From positions 1 through 40,735 of the forward strand of contig JAUXSK010000003.1 of the NCBI GenBank assembly GCA_030679995.1: a stretch of 40,735 nucleotides of DNA, in the 5' to 3' direction. The stretch comes from Candidatus Moraniibacteriota bacterium. GTDB lineage: Bacteria; Patescibacteriota; Minisyncoccia; Moranbacterales; UBA2206. The notes beneath the pieces were generated by a model. The model worked only from the letters and a program-made list of their open reading frames with translations. It did no database searches and was not told the DNA's origin. Made by a program: the position numbers and the translations under genes. This document shows positions 1-9,900 of this stretch, one piece after another. How positions within the stretch are numbered: the first letter of the stretch is position 1; each line of letters begins with the position of its first letter.

Positions 1-1059
1 ATAGCTGGCTGTCGGGGAATCCGGATTAAGCGCTTCTTGCGTTGCGGCGCAAATTTGGTTGTCGGCGTTCTTAATGGTGATGTCCGCTGTCAGTTGGCCG
101 CTGTCAGTCGCGCCGAGGCGGGAATCCGGGAAGTTGTCGGCGGAGCCGGACCAGAAAAAAGATGCTTGGGCAGTTTGGCCTTTCTGGTAGAAGTCTTTGT
201 CGAGGCGGAGGTTTTGGATGGTGGCGCTCGGTCCCCGCAGGACGTAGTGGAAAGCGAGTTTATTGGAGATGGTTTGGTTTTCACTTTGCAGTTCTAAAAC
301 GGCGTCATAGGCTTGGGGAGCTTGGGCTTTGGGAAGAGTGAAACTGATTTGTTTCTTTTCTTGCGGGTTAAGGGTTAGGGTTGATCGGTCTTCTTTGTTG
401 GTGGTCACTTCTTCACCAAAGGTAGTGCGCCAGTAGGTTTTGAAGTTCGGAATGAAAATGATGGGATTGTTGGCATGGTTGGTGAGGTCACAAGTAGCGA
501 TAAGTTGTTCTTCCGGTTTGATATCGACGCCTTGGTCGAGGGTATAGCGTTTGTCTCCGGCTTCGTCGGCCACTGTGAGATAGCAGGAGCTTGGGTTGAT
601 TTCAATGAATTGGTTATCACCCTTGAGGATTACCTGGCCGGGATTGGCGATGGCTAGGAGTAAGCCGTTCTGGTTTCGGGCGATGAGCATCAGTTGGAAT
701 TCGCCGGACAGATAGCTGGGCGCGAGGTATTCGATTTCTTTTTTGATAGTTTCGTTTTCATTCAGGCTGATAGTTTCCGGATAGATCTGTTCGTCCATCA
801 GGATTTGTCGGTCTTTCATAAGCTGGACGGCGTAGCGGACATCCGGTTGGATCTGTTCGCGGTTGGAGAGATCGAAGGTCAGTTGGATATTATTGTTGTC
901 TTGGCGGGTTATCTGCGCGTCGTAGATGTTGACGGTGGCCACCGTCACGGCTTGGGTTTCTTGTTCCGGCGGAACAAGCTCCTGCGCTTGGGCAGGGATG
1001 AAAAAAGCCGTTCCGAAGACGGCCAGCACGGAGACTAGAAGTGTTTTTGTTTTTGACAT
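1..1059 (-). CDS. Secreted protein of unknown function with N-terminal signal peptide (MSKTKTLLVSVLAVFGTAFFIPAQAQE...), C-terminus cut by the window edge
   Basis: Hand translation of the minus strand from ATG at 1059 stays open to base 1 (353 codons). It is missing from the ORF track because it runs off the edge. Confidence 0.8.
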   Translation of the reverse strand, partial: MSKTKTLLVSVLAVFGTAFFIPAQAQELVPPEQETQAVTVATVNIYDAQITRQDNNNIQLTFDLSNREQIQPDVRYAVQLMKDRQILMDEQIYPETISLNENETIKKEIEYLAPSYLSGEFQLMLIARNQNGLLLAIANPGQVILKGDNQFIEINPSSCYLTVADEAGDKRYTLDQGVDIKPEEQLIATCDLTNHANNPIIFIPNFKTYWRTTFGEEVTTNKEDRSTLTLNPQEKKQISFTLPKAQAPQAYDAVLELQSENQTISNKLAFHYVLRGPSATIQNLRLDKDFYQKGQTAQASFFWSGSADNFPDSRLGATDSGQLTADITIKNADNQICAATQEALNPDSPTASY

Positions 1060-1110
1060 ATTTTTGTTTGAAGGTTTAAGTTGGTTTTTACATCCTCATT
1101 ATATCACAAA

Positions 1111-1136
1111 AAAAACACCGCGTAAACGGTGTTTTT
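1111..1136 (-). terminator. Rho-independent terminator hairpin (AAAAACACCG CGTAAA CGGTGTTTTT), potentially bidirectional
   Basis: Perfect 10-bp inverted repeat with A and T tracts, just downstream of the minus-strand gene ending at 1157. Confidence 0.75.
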
Positions 1137-1156
1137 GAAAAATATCTCTTTCATTT

Positions 1157-1390
1157 TTACTTTTCTTTGGCTGGCTTATCTTTGAAAATCATCTCTCTTG
1201 AAAGCCGCCACAAAGCGTAAAACGGCAGCCAGAGCCATAAAAACCGGTGCATAATTTTTTCATCCAAAAAAGCATTGAGCGAAGCGCTTTGGATATATTC
1301 GATCAGAAGCCAAACGATTCCGACCAGGATGAATATGAAAATAATCAATAGAAGCATAGGGGGTTGATTTAACGATATATTATTTGGCAT
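1157..1390 (-). CDS. Small membrane protein (77 aa)
   Basis: Hydrophobic N-terminal segment (LLLIIFIFILVGIVWLLI); overlaps the HAD gene by 11 bp. Confidence 0.6.
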   Translation of the reverse strand: MPNNISLNQPPMLLLIIFIFILVGIVWLLIEYIQSASLNAFLDEKIMHRFLWLWLPFYALWRLSREMIFKDKPAKEK

Positions 1391-2096
1391 TACTTTTGGA
1401 TGTCGGACTCATATCATAGATTACATCCTTTTTTTCAACGATAATCTTCCAATCGTTTTTCTCGGCGATTTCTTTCAGATTCAAATTCGGATTAAAAGCA
1501 ATCGGGTTTTCCACCATCTCAAGCACCGAAGCGTCCGACTCCGTATCGCCGATGCCGTATGAGCCGTCCAATGAAAGGTCATTCTCCACCAGATATTGCC
1601 GGACAACCTGGCTTTTGCCCTTGGTGGGCTCGAAAGTCGAATCGCCGGTATAGACATCATGCTCATCTAATTCATACACCGAACCGAAAACCGCGTCAAA
1701 TTGCAAATGCTTGTTATATTCCTCCACTATCTCGCTGGGCGAACCGGAAACCGCGATGATATTATAATTCTCAGCTTTTAATTTCCTGATCAAGTCTTCG
1801 GCAAAAACATAGGTGCGGTCTTGGAAAAATTTTATCACCTCCTTGGATGCCCGGACGACATCTTCTTTTTTGCAACCTTTCAAATTTTGCACATACAAAT
1901 CGACCAAAGCCTGTCTATATTCTTCATAGGTTCCCTTGTGATCAAGCCAGTTGCAATAATGTTTCACCAATTCCTTGCGCACGTCTTTTTTGAAAATACC
2001 TTTCCAGGACAATTCATTGATCAGCTCGAAAGCCAGATTTTTACGGAAAATCGTCCCATCGATATCAAACACGGCCAGTTTTGTTTTTTTAGTCAT
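1380..2096 (-). CDS. HAD-superfamily (SerB-like, class IB) phosphatase
   Basis: AVFDIDGTIFR motif I, SGSPSEIV motif II, GDTESDASVL motif IV. Confidence 0.85.
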   Translation of the reverse strand: MTKKTKLAVFDIDGTIFRKNLAFELINELSWKGIFKKDVRKELVKHYCNWLDHKGTYEEYRQALVDLYVQNLKGCKKEDVVRASKEVIKFFQDRTYVFAEDLIRKLKAENYNIIAVSGSPSEIVEEYNKHLQFDAVFGSVYELDEHDVYTGDSTFEPTKGKSQVVRQYLVENDLSLDGSYGIGDTESDASVLEMVENPIAFNPNLNLKEIAEKNDWKIIVEKKDVIYDMSPTSKSNAK

Positions 2097-2113
2097 ACGT
2101 ATACTATACCATC

Positions 2114-2599
2114 TTAACCCAATATTTCATAAATCGCGATACCGGTGGCTACCGAAACATTCAACGATTCTTTTTTTCCGCGCATCGGGATATCGATTAC
2201 CGCGTCGCACATCTGCAGGATTTCATCCTTCACGCCATCCACTTCATGCCCCAAAATAAGCGCCATCGGGAAAGCCGGTTCTAATTTTTTAATATTGACG
2301 CTTCTTTCGGTTTTTTCCAGCGCCACGATCCGCACGTTTTCCTTTTTCAATCTGACAATCAACGCCGCCAAATCATCCACATCTTCCCATTCCACGCTTG
2401 ATTGGGCGCCTAGCGCCGTTTTCTCCAACATTTTTTCCGGCTTGCTTTTATTTTCTTTAGCCTCCTCTGCCGGCTTCTGTGAATAACCGGTTAAAAATAT
2501 TTTTTTCACACCCGCCCCGTCACAAGAACGGAAAATCGCACCCACATTATGGGCGCTGCGGATATTATGCGCGATAATATATAATTCCCGGTTATTCAT
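2114..2599 (-). CDS. TrmH/SpoU-family RNA 2'-O-methyltransferase
   Basis: NIRSAHNVGAIFRSCDGAG, LILGHEVDGV and IPMRGKKESLNVSVATGIAIYE motifs. Confidence 0.9.
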   Translation of the reverse strand: MNNRELYIIAHNIRSAHNVGAIFRSCDGAGVKKIFLTGYSQKPAEEAKENKSKPEKMLEKTALGAQSSVEWEDVDDLAALIVRLKKENVRIVALEKTERSVNIKKLEPAFPMALILGHEVDGVKDEILQMCDAVIDIPMRGKKESLNVSVATGIAIYEILG

Positions 2600-2600
2600 C

Positions 2601-3269
2601 CTAAAATCTCAAATATCTATTCCAATACTCATATAGCTCCTTGGTCGTGCGCAGGTCGCGGGCGCAATAGTAGGCTACATCCAAATATTTTTGCTCTTTA
2701 TACATCTCTCCCACCATCGACCCATCGACCCCCTCTTCCTTGGAACTTTTTATGCCGAATGACTTGGCGTAAAAATCCAGGCTGAACCGGCGGCTAGCGC
2801 CGTAAAACGTCAGTTGGTCCAACAAATCGCAATGTTCCCGCGCGTCATAGCGGTAACTCATAAAATTGCGCGAAGTCCGCACCTTATTGATCGCGCTACG
2901 CAACATCAGAAATGGCAAATCGAAAGTCCGGCCGTTGAAAGTTATGATCTGTTTATAGGTTTTCACCAAGTCCCAAAATTTTTCCAAAATCTCTTTCTCA
3001 CTGCCGGCTTCATAAACAATACCTTCTTTTTCAAATTTCTCAATCCCGATCCCCTTGTCCTGGAAAAAAACTATTCCCCGTCCAGTATCCGGATTCAACA
3101 TCCCGATCGTCACGACCTCGCCCGTCAAGGGATAGAATGCTAATCTGTTTTTCATATCCGACCGTTCCTCTTCAGTCTGCGCGTATTTCAATAAATATTC
3201 CCGGCTTTTTTGATCATAGGAATCGAAATTAAAACCGACGGTTTCTATATCAATGACGACTTTGGACAT
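2601..3269 (-). CDS. Ribonuclease H-like 3'-5' exonuclease (PolB/YprB-like)
   Basis: DIETVGF exo I motif, TFNGRTFDLPFL exo II motif, YCARDLRTTKELYEYW exo III-like motif. Confidence 0.8.
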   Translation of the reverse strand: MSKVVIDIETVGFNFDSYDQKSREYLLKYAQTEEERSDMKNRLAFYPLTGEVVTIGMLNPDTGRGIVFFQDKGIGIEKFEKEGIVYEAGSEKEILEKFWDLVKTYKQIITFNGRTFDLPFLMLRSAINKVRTSRNFMSYRYDAREHCDLLDQLTFYGASRRFSLDFYAKSFGIKSSKEEGVDGSMVGEMYKEQKYLDVAYYCARDLRTTKELYEYWNRYLRF

Positions 3270-3344
3270 AGAGATAGAGGTGAAGCCAATTATATCACTA
3301 GTCTCATTTTAGCATAAACAGGCTATATCCCATAATCACACAAC

Positions 3345-3377
3345 AAAAAAACGGTTGACTCGCAAAGAAACAACCGC
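3345..3377 (-). terminator. Candidate terminator downstream of the RCC1-repeat gene
   Basis: Minus strand CGGTTG...CAACCG stem followed by TTTTTTT. Confidence 0.55.
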
Positions 3378-3388
3378 CATAAATCAAC

Positions 3389-6300
3389 CTACAACGTCGT
3401 CGCCGTCAGCACCACACTCGTCGCATAGGTGCCGGTAGGTTGGAATTTGTTAGAGCCGATTTCCGAACCGAATTGGATGATTTCATCTGAACCAGTCTGG
3501 AGAGTTTCAGTGGTACGGGAGACGAGTTGGTAGGCGGAGGTGGGGATATTGAGCCAGTTGCCGGTGTAACCATCGGTGGTGCCCCACAAGTCAGTGTCGG
3601 GATCGGTGGAGGTGGATTTGAGACGAGCGCCCCAAGCCGAAGTAGCTTGGTCGAGGTTCCAAACTTCTGGAGTGTTCGGGGTAGTTGGGAGGTAGCCGGA
3701 GATGGTGTCGGAGTTGGCGTTAGTCATTTCAGTGCTGGCGGTGGACCATTCCAGTTTGTAACCGTTGGAGTTATTGGTCTTGATGGTGCAGGTGGCTTCG
3801 TTACTCGCGTCGACAGTGGAACGGCCGGTGCCGGTGATGGGATTCATATTGATTGAGTCGGTGCAGGTAATGGCGATAGTGGCTTCGATCGGCAGGGAGG
3901 TGTTGATGTCGGTTTCGCCTTGGAGAGAGCCATCGCCATTGACTGAGTAAGTGGTGGCGTGGGTGGTGGTGAAGGTGCAAGCTCCGTTTGTAACCACGCA
4001 GCTGCCTTCATCTACCCAGATGGATGAGCCGGCGGATTTGGATTGGATAGCCAATGAGTCGCCGTTGTAGACCGGGTCAACCGCGATGGAAATAGTGATC
4101 GGATTATTGGTGAAAGTCAACCGGGTGTCGGGGACGCCAATTTCGATAGCGCCCCGGGAGGTCGGTACGGTTGAACGGACGCTCGCAGTAACATTGGTGA
4201 TATCCAATTGGGACAAATCGAAAGTGCCGCCGTCAGTATTAGTGATGATGGTGTTGAGCGGCAGGTAGGCCTGGCCGATGTCGGTAGTCAGGGTGATGTT
4301 AAGATTGGTGGTGGCTTGGTTGGCCGCATCAAGAGCACCATCTACTTCAAAATAACTGCTCGCGGTTGCGTCGGAAATTTTAATCGAATCCGGCTCCGGA
4401 ATGATGACCGATTCAGGCAATGTACGGAAACTCAGCTCGGCGCCTACGGCTTCGCCAGCCGAGTTGACGGCTTTGGCGCGGTAGTAGTAGGTAGTTTCAG
4501 GAGCAAGATTAGTGATATCACAAGAATATGTTCCGGTAGAACCGGTATTGGCGCTGCATTGGTTCGGGTAAGTGCCAGAAGTGGTGCCGTATTGGATATA
4601 TCTAGCCGGGTTTTCTCCGCCGGTAGCCGTCACATTGCCGCTGGCCGTAGCGGAGAAAGAAGCGACAGTCGGATCAGCGCTGGTGGTAACAGTCGGCGCG
4701 TTGATGGTGGCGTAGGAAGCCGTGACACTGGCCAGGGTCGGAGTGTTGAGGCCGTCGGTACTGGAGAGGATGGCTTGGTATTGGAAGTAGCGGTCGCTGA
4801 GATGGTCTTTTTGCATTTCATCAATAGCTTCGTTGCCGGAATCGGTGAAGTAGGTATCCGTAGCGCAAGTCTGCGGATCTGCATCCGGATCATCCGGTCC
4901 ACACCAGGGACCCCAGGTGAGGCCATCGGCAGATGTTCTGAGTTGGAACTGGATGTCGGTGTTGGGTAGGAGGTTTTCGGACCATTGGAGGGAGGCGAGG
5001 GTAGTGGCGTCGACTTCGGTGTCGTAAGCAGAAGAAGTCAGAGTCTGGCGGGTAGTGAAATGGAAAGTGATATCTGACAAGCTCGGGGTAGTTGTAATAT
5101 CCGTAGTCGCCAGATTGGCCCGGTATTGGATGTAGCGGTTGCCATTAAGCGTGGAAATGTTTCCTCCGTCAGCGACATCGTTTTGCCAAGCGGTCCAAGA
5201 ACCGTCGTCAGGATCAGTGGTGTTGCCGGCACGGACATCGATAGTGAGGGTGGTGTTAGCGGGAACGGTTTTATTGAAAGAGAGAGTGGTGAAATCTTTG
5301 GTTTCGGATAGGTCGGTGGCGGCGGAGGTATGGGTGCCGGGAGATAGATATGTCACGAGGTTAAGGGTTTGGATTGGAACGGCGCGTTGAGTAATCGTAT
5401 TGTCTCCTAACTGGCCCATTCCGTTATATCCCCAACAAAAAACCGTGCCGTCGGTTCCAAGGGCGCAGGTGTGGACATAGCCCCCCTCGACCTGTTCAAT
5501 ACTACTCAGATAACCTTCAGCAGCTACGCCCAAGACCTGAGTCGGGATTAATTTATTTGCAAGGACATTATTACCTAATTGTCCAAAACTGCCATACCCC
5601 CAACAAAAAACCGAATTATCATTCTTAATGGCGCAAGTGTGCGCATATCCTGTTTCAATTTGGCCAACATCGGACAAGGTCCCGCTAGCGCCAACCCCGA
5701 CAACTTGAATCGGAGTGAGTTTTTGCACTAAAGTATTATCCCCAAGCTGCCCGCGATTATTATATCCCCAGCAGAAAACCGAACCATCGACTTTGAGGGC
5801 GCAAGTATACAATCCTCCTCCCTTAATTTGATCCACATCCGCCAATATGCCAACAGCACCCACTCCCAGCACTTGGACTGGAGTATTTTTCTGGATAATA
5901 GTATTATCACCCAGTTGACCATTTTCATTATTCCCCCAACAAAAAGCTGAGTTGTCGTTCTTAACGACGCAAGTATGCATATATCCGGCTTCAACGTATT
6001 TCACGTCCGCTAAAGTACCTGCCCCACCGACGCCTAGGACTTGGACAGGAGTGTTTTTTTGCGTAATGGTGTTGTCACCTAATTGACCGTTTGCGTTATT
6101 TCCCCAACAAAAAACCGAGTTGTCACTCTTGAGGGCGCAAGTATGAGACCATCCGACTGTAACTTGACTAATATCGGCTAGAGTACCGACTCCATCCACA
6201 CCTAGGACTTGGACAGGGGTGTTTTTTTGCGTAATGGTGTTGTCACCTAACTGGCCATAGCTATTGGACCCCCAACAAAAAACTGAGTCGTCGGTTTTAA

Positions 6301-6955
6301 GAGCGCAAGTGTGTGTTTGGCTAGCGACTATCTGTCTTACGCCCGACAACATACCGACGCCGCCCGCCCCCACAACTTGGACCGGAACAAGCCGTTGTGT
6401 CGTAGAATTATCACCTAACTGGCCGTAGCTATTGGACCCCCAACAAAAAACTGTGCCATCATTTTTAAGGGCGCAAGTATGATAGCCGCCAGAAGCGATT
6501 TGCGTAACTTGATTTCCTAAAAGCTCAACCACCGCCGCATCATCTAAGCCGACTACATTCGTATCAGAATTAGTGCCTGAGCTGAAATCAGCGCTGCTAG
6601 AAAACATCTTTCCGATAGCTTGCGGATCCAAAGAGATTCCGGTGGCAGCAGTGGACACGCCAGGATCTTTCTGGTTAAAGTCGATCCACCCCGTCTGATT
6701 ATCCGTATGCGTTGCGACTATGTCCGTCACTCCCCCACTCCAATCGGTCTGAATAAAAGTGAAGTCCACGCCTTGGGCTTTTTGGGAATTGAAATACATT
6801 CCGCCCGCCAGCGAACTGATCACAAATAAAACCAGGACTAAATTGAAAAATCTCTTTTTGGTTTGGGAAATAGAAAGGATGCGGAGTGAATCAACCCTCT
6901 GTCTTTGATAATATAGGTTGCGGAAATCAGTTTTAGACCTGTGTTGGAAAAACAT
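3389..6955 (-). CDS. Secreted RCC1 (7-repeat beta-propeller) protein with fibronectin-like and C-terminal surface-protein domains, copy 1
   Basis: Seven HTCAxK-D-(S/T)VFCWG...GQLGDN repeats; N-terminal TM/signal (FFNLVLVLFVISSLAGGMYF); fibronectin-like segment ARYIQYGTTSGTYPNQCSANTGSTGTYSCDITNLAPETTYYYRAKAVNSAGE. Confidence 0.9.
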   Translation of the reverse strand: MFFQHRSKTDFRNLYYQRQRVDSLRILSISQTKKRFFNLVLVLFVISSLAGGMYFNSQKAQGVDFTFIQTDWSGGVTDIVATHTDNQTGWIDFNQKDPGVSTAATGISLDPQAIGKMFSSSADFSSGTNSDTNVVGLDDAAVVELLGNQVTQIASGGYHTCALKNDGTVFCWGSNSYGQLGDNSTTQRLVPVQVVGAGGVGMLSGVRQIVASQTHTCALKTDDSVFCWGSNSYGQLGDNTITQKNTPVQVLGVDGVGTLADISQVTVGWSHTCALKSDNSVFCWGNNANGQLGDNTITQKNTPVQVLGVGGAGTLADVKYVEAGYMHTCVVKNDNSAFCWGNNENGQLGDNTIIQKNTPVQVLGVGAVGILADVDQIKGGGLYTCALKVDGSVFCWGYNNRGQLGDNTLVQKLTPIQVVGVGASGTLSDVGQIETGYAHTCAIKNDNSVFCWGYGSFGQLGNNVLANKLIPTQVLGVAAEGYLSSIEQVEGGYVHTCALGTDGTVFCWGYNGMGQLGDNTITQRAVPIQTLNLVTYLSPGTHTSAATDLSETKDFTTLSFNKTVPANTTLTIDVRAGNTTDPDDGSWTAWQNDVADGGNISTLNGNRYIQYRANLATTDITTTPSLSDITFHFTTRQTLTSSAYDTEVDATTLASLQWSENLLPNTDIQFQLRTSADGLTWGPWCGPDDPDADPQTCATDTYFTDSGNEAIDEMQKDHLSDRYFQYQAILSSTDGLNTPTLASVTASYATINAPTVTTSADPTVASFSATASGNVTATGGENPARYIQYGTTSGTYPNQCSANTGSTGTYSCDITNLAPETTYYYRAKAVNSAGEAVGAELSFRTLPESVIIPEPDSIKISDATASSYFEVDGALDAANQATTNLNITLTTDIGQAYLPLNTIITNTDGGTFDLSQLDITNVTASVRSTVPTSRGAIEIGVPDTRLTFTNNPITISIAVDPVYNGDSLAIQSKSAGSSIWVDEGSCVVTNGACTFTTTHATTYSVNGDGSLQGETDINTSLPIEATIAITCTDSINMNPITGTGRSTVDASNEATCTIKTNNSNGYKLEWSTASTEMTNANSDTISGYLPTTPNTPEVWNLDQATSAWGARLKSTSTDPDTDLWGTTDGYTGNWLNIPTSAYQLVSRTTETLQTGSDEIIQFGSEIGSNKFQPTGTYATSVVLTATTL

Positions 6956-6986
6956 TTTTTGTATTTTTTCTTTTTTAAAAAAATTC

Positions 6987-9900
6987 CTACAACGTCGTCG
7001 CCGTCAGCACCACGCTCGTAGCATAGGTGCCGGTAGGTTGGAATTTGTTAGAGCCGATTTCAGAACCGAATTGGATGATTTCATCGGAGCCGGTCTGGAG
7101 AGTTTCAGTGGTGCGGGAGACGAGTTGGAAAGCTCCATTGCCGATGTTTAACCATTTACCGGTGTAGTCATCGTTAATGCCCCACAAGTCAGTGTCGGGA
7201 TCGGTGGAGGTGGATTTGAGACGAGCGCCCCAAGCCGAAGTAGCTTGGTCAAGGTTCCAAGCTTCGGGAGTGTTCGGGATAGTTGGGAGATAGCCGGAGA
7301 TGGTGTCGGAGTTGGCATTGGTCATTTCAGTGCTGGCGGTGGACCATTCCAGTTTGTAACCATTGGAGTTATTGGTCTTGATGTTACAGGTAGCTTCGTT
7401 ACTCGCGTCGACAGTGGAACGGCCGGTGCCGGTGATGGGATTCATATTGATTGAGTCGGTGCAGGTAATGGCGATAGTGGCTTCGATCGGGAGGGAGGTA
7501 TTGATGTCGGTTTCGCCTTGGAGAGAGCCGTCGCCATTGACTGAGTAAGTGGTGGCGTGGGTGGTGGTGAAGGTGCAAGCTCCGTTTGTAACCACGCAAC
7601 TGCCTTCATCCACCCAGGTTGACGAACCAGCAGATTTGGATTGGATAGCCAATGAGTCGCCGTTGTAGACCGGGTCAACCGCGATGGAAATAGTGATCGG
7701 ATTATTGGTGAAAGTCAGTCGGGTGTCGGGGACGCCGATTTCGATAGCGCCCCGGGAGGTCGGTACGGTTGAACGGACGCTCGCAGTAACATTGGTGATA
7801 TCCAATTGGGACAAATCGAAAGTGCCGCCGTCAGTATTGGTGATGATGGTGTTGAGCGGCAGGTAGGCTTGACCGATGTCGGTAGTCAAAGTGATGTTAA
7901 GGTTGGTGGTGGCCTGTTCGGTCGCAGTAAGGGTGCCGGAGTCCAGAGTGAAATAGTCGGAATCTTCAGCGTCAGTGATTTTAGCTTCGTCCGGTTCTGG
8001 GATGATGACCGATTCAGGTAAAGTGGTGAAGTTCATTTCGACGCCTACGGCTTCACCAGCGGAGTTGACAGCTTTGGCGCGGTAGTAGTAAGTGGTTTCA
8101 GGAGCAAGACTAGTGATATCACAAGAATATGTTCCGGTGGAACCGGTATTGGCGCTGCATTGGTTCGGGTAAGTGCCAGAAGTGGTGCCGTATTGGATAT
8201 ATCTAGCCGGGTTTTCTCCGCCGGTAGCCGTCACATTACCACTGGCCGTAGCGGAGAAGGAAGCGACAGTCGGATCAGCACTGGTGGTGACGGTTGGCGC
8301 GTTGATAGTAGCATAGGAAACGATGACGCCACTGAGAGTCGGCGTATTGAGTCCGTCTGAACTGGAAAGGGTGGCTTGGTATTGGAAGTATTGATCGTTA
8401 CTGTGGTCTTTTTGGATATCGTCGATAGCTTCGTTTCCGGAATCGGTGAAGTAGGCATCTCCGTCGCAAGTGTCTAGTGTGCCATCCTCTGGTCCACACC
8501 ACGGACCCCAAGCGAGGCCGTCGCCTGATGTACGGAGTTGGAACTGGATGTCGGTGTTAGGTAAGAGGGCTTCAGACCATTGGAGGGAGGCCAGGGTAGC
8601 AGCGGCGACTTCGGTATTATAGATGGAAGAAGTCAAAGTTTGGCGGGCAGTGAAATGAAAAGTGATGTCTGACAAGCTCGGGGTAGTTGTAATATCCGTA
8701 GTCGCCAGATTGGCCCGGTATTGGACGTAGCGGTTGCCATTAAGCGTGGAGATGCTTCCTCCGTCAGCGACATCATTTTGCCAAGCGGTCCAAGAACCGT
8801 CATCAGGATCGGTGGTGTTGCCGGCGCGGACATCGACCGTGAGGGTGGTGTTGGCGGGAACGTTTTTATTAAAAGAAAGGGTGGTAAAATCTTTGGTTTC
8901 CGACAGGTCGGTAGCAGCGGAGGTGTAAGTGCCAGAGACGGAATAACTCATAGCAATCAAATTAATAGTTGGTACGGGAACCTCCCGACTTACAGAACTC
9001 CCATCTCCCAGCTGGCCATTACTATTAGATCCCCAACAATGAGTCGTGTCATCATTTTTGATAGTACAAGCATGAAATAATCCCGAGGAAATTTGAGTTA
9101 TGCCAGCAAGAAAACCATTATTGGAAACTCCGTGCACTTGCACTGGAAACCATTTATTAACACGGGAATTATCACCTATTTGACCATAGACATTATCGCC
9201 CCAACAATAGACCGATCCGTCAGTTTTGACGGCGCAAGTATTTCCAGCACCTGCGGAAATTTCAATGGCGTCCGTAAAAAACCCAACATTATCAACTCCG
9301 TGTGTCTGGACTGGAAAATGCTTATCCGTATTCGTATTATCTCCCAGCTGGCCATTGCCACCATATCCCCAACAATACATTGAGCCATCCGTCTTGATAG
9401 CGCAAGAATGATATTGTCCGTCAATAATCTTATTTACCTCAGTCAAAAAACCCACATCATCCACTCCATGAACTTGTACCGGAGTGTAGCGATTGACTAT
9501 GGCATTATTGCCAAGTTGACCATAACTATTGTTTCCCCAGCAATAGGCAGTGCCGTCGGTCTTGACGGCACAGGTATGGTAATATCCAGAAACTATATTA
9601 TCCACACCTGTGAGAAAACCGACATTAGAAACCCCATGGACCTGTATCGGAGTGTAACGATTGGTTTGGGTATTATCCCCTAGCATACCATTAGTATTTC
9701 GCCCCCAACAATAGGCAGTACCGTCGGTCTTGACGGCGCAAGTTTTAAAGTTTCCCGAAAAAATCTGACTGACTCCCGTTAAAAAACCTGAATCAGCCAC
9801 CCCGTGCACTTGTACTGGAAACCATTTGCTGACATTAGAGTTATCACCCAGTTGGCCATATCCGTTATCACCCCAACAATACACCGTTCCATCCGCCTTT

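Noticed and set aside
5390-6540. Regularly spaced DNA repeats (~170 bp) resembling an array
   Set aside because: The periodicity comes from RCC1 protein blades in a coding frame. Units are degenerate, with no CRISPR-type identical repeats or spacers, and no cas genes are present.
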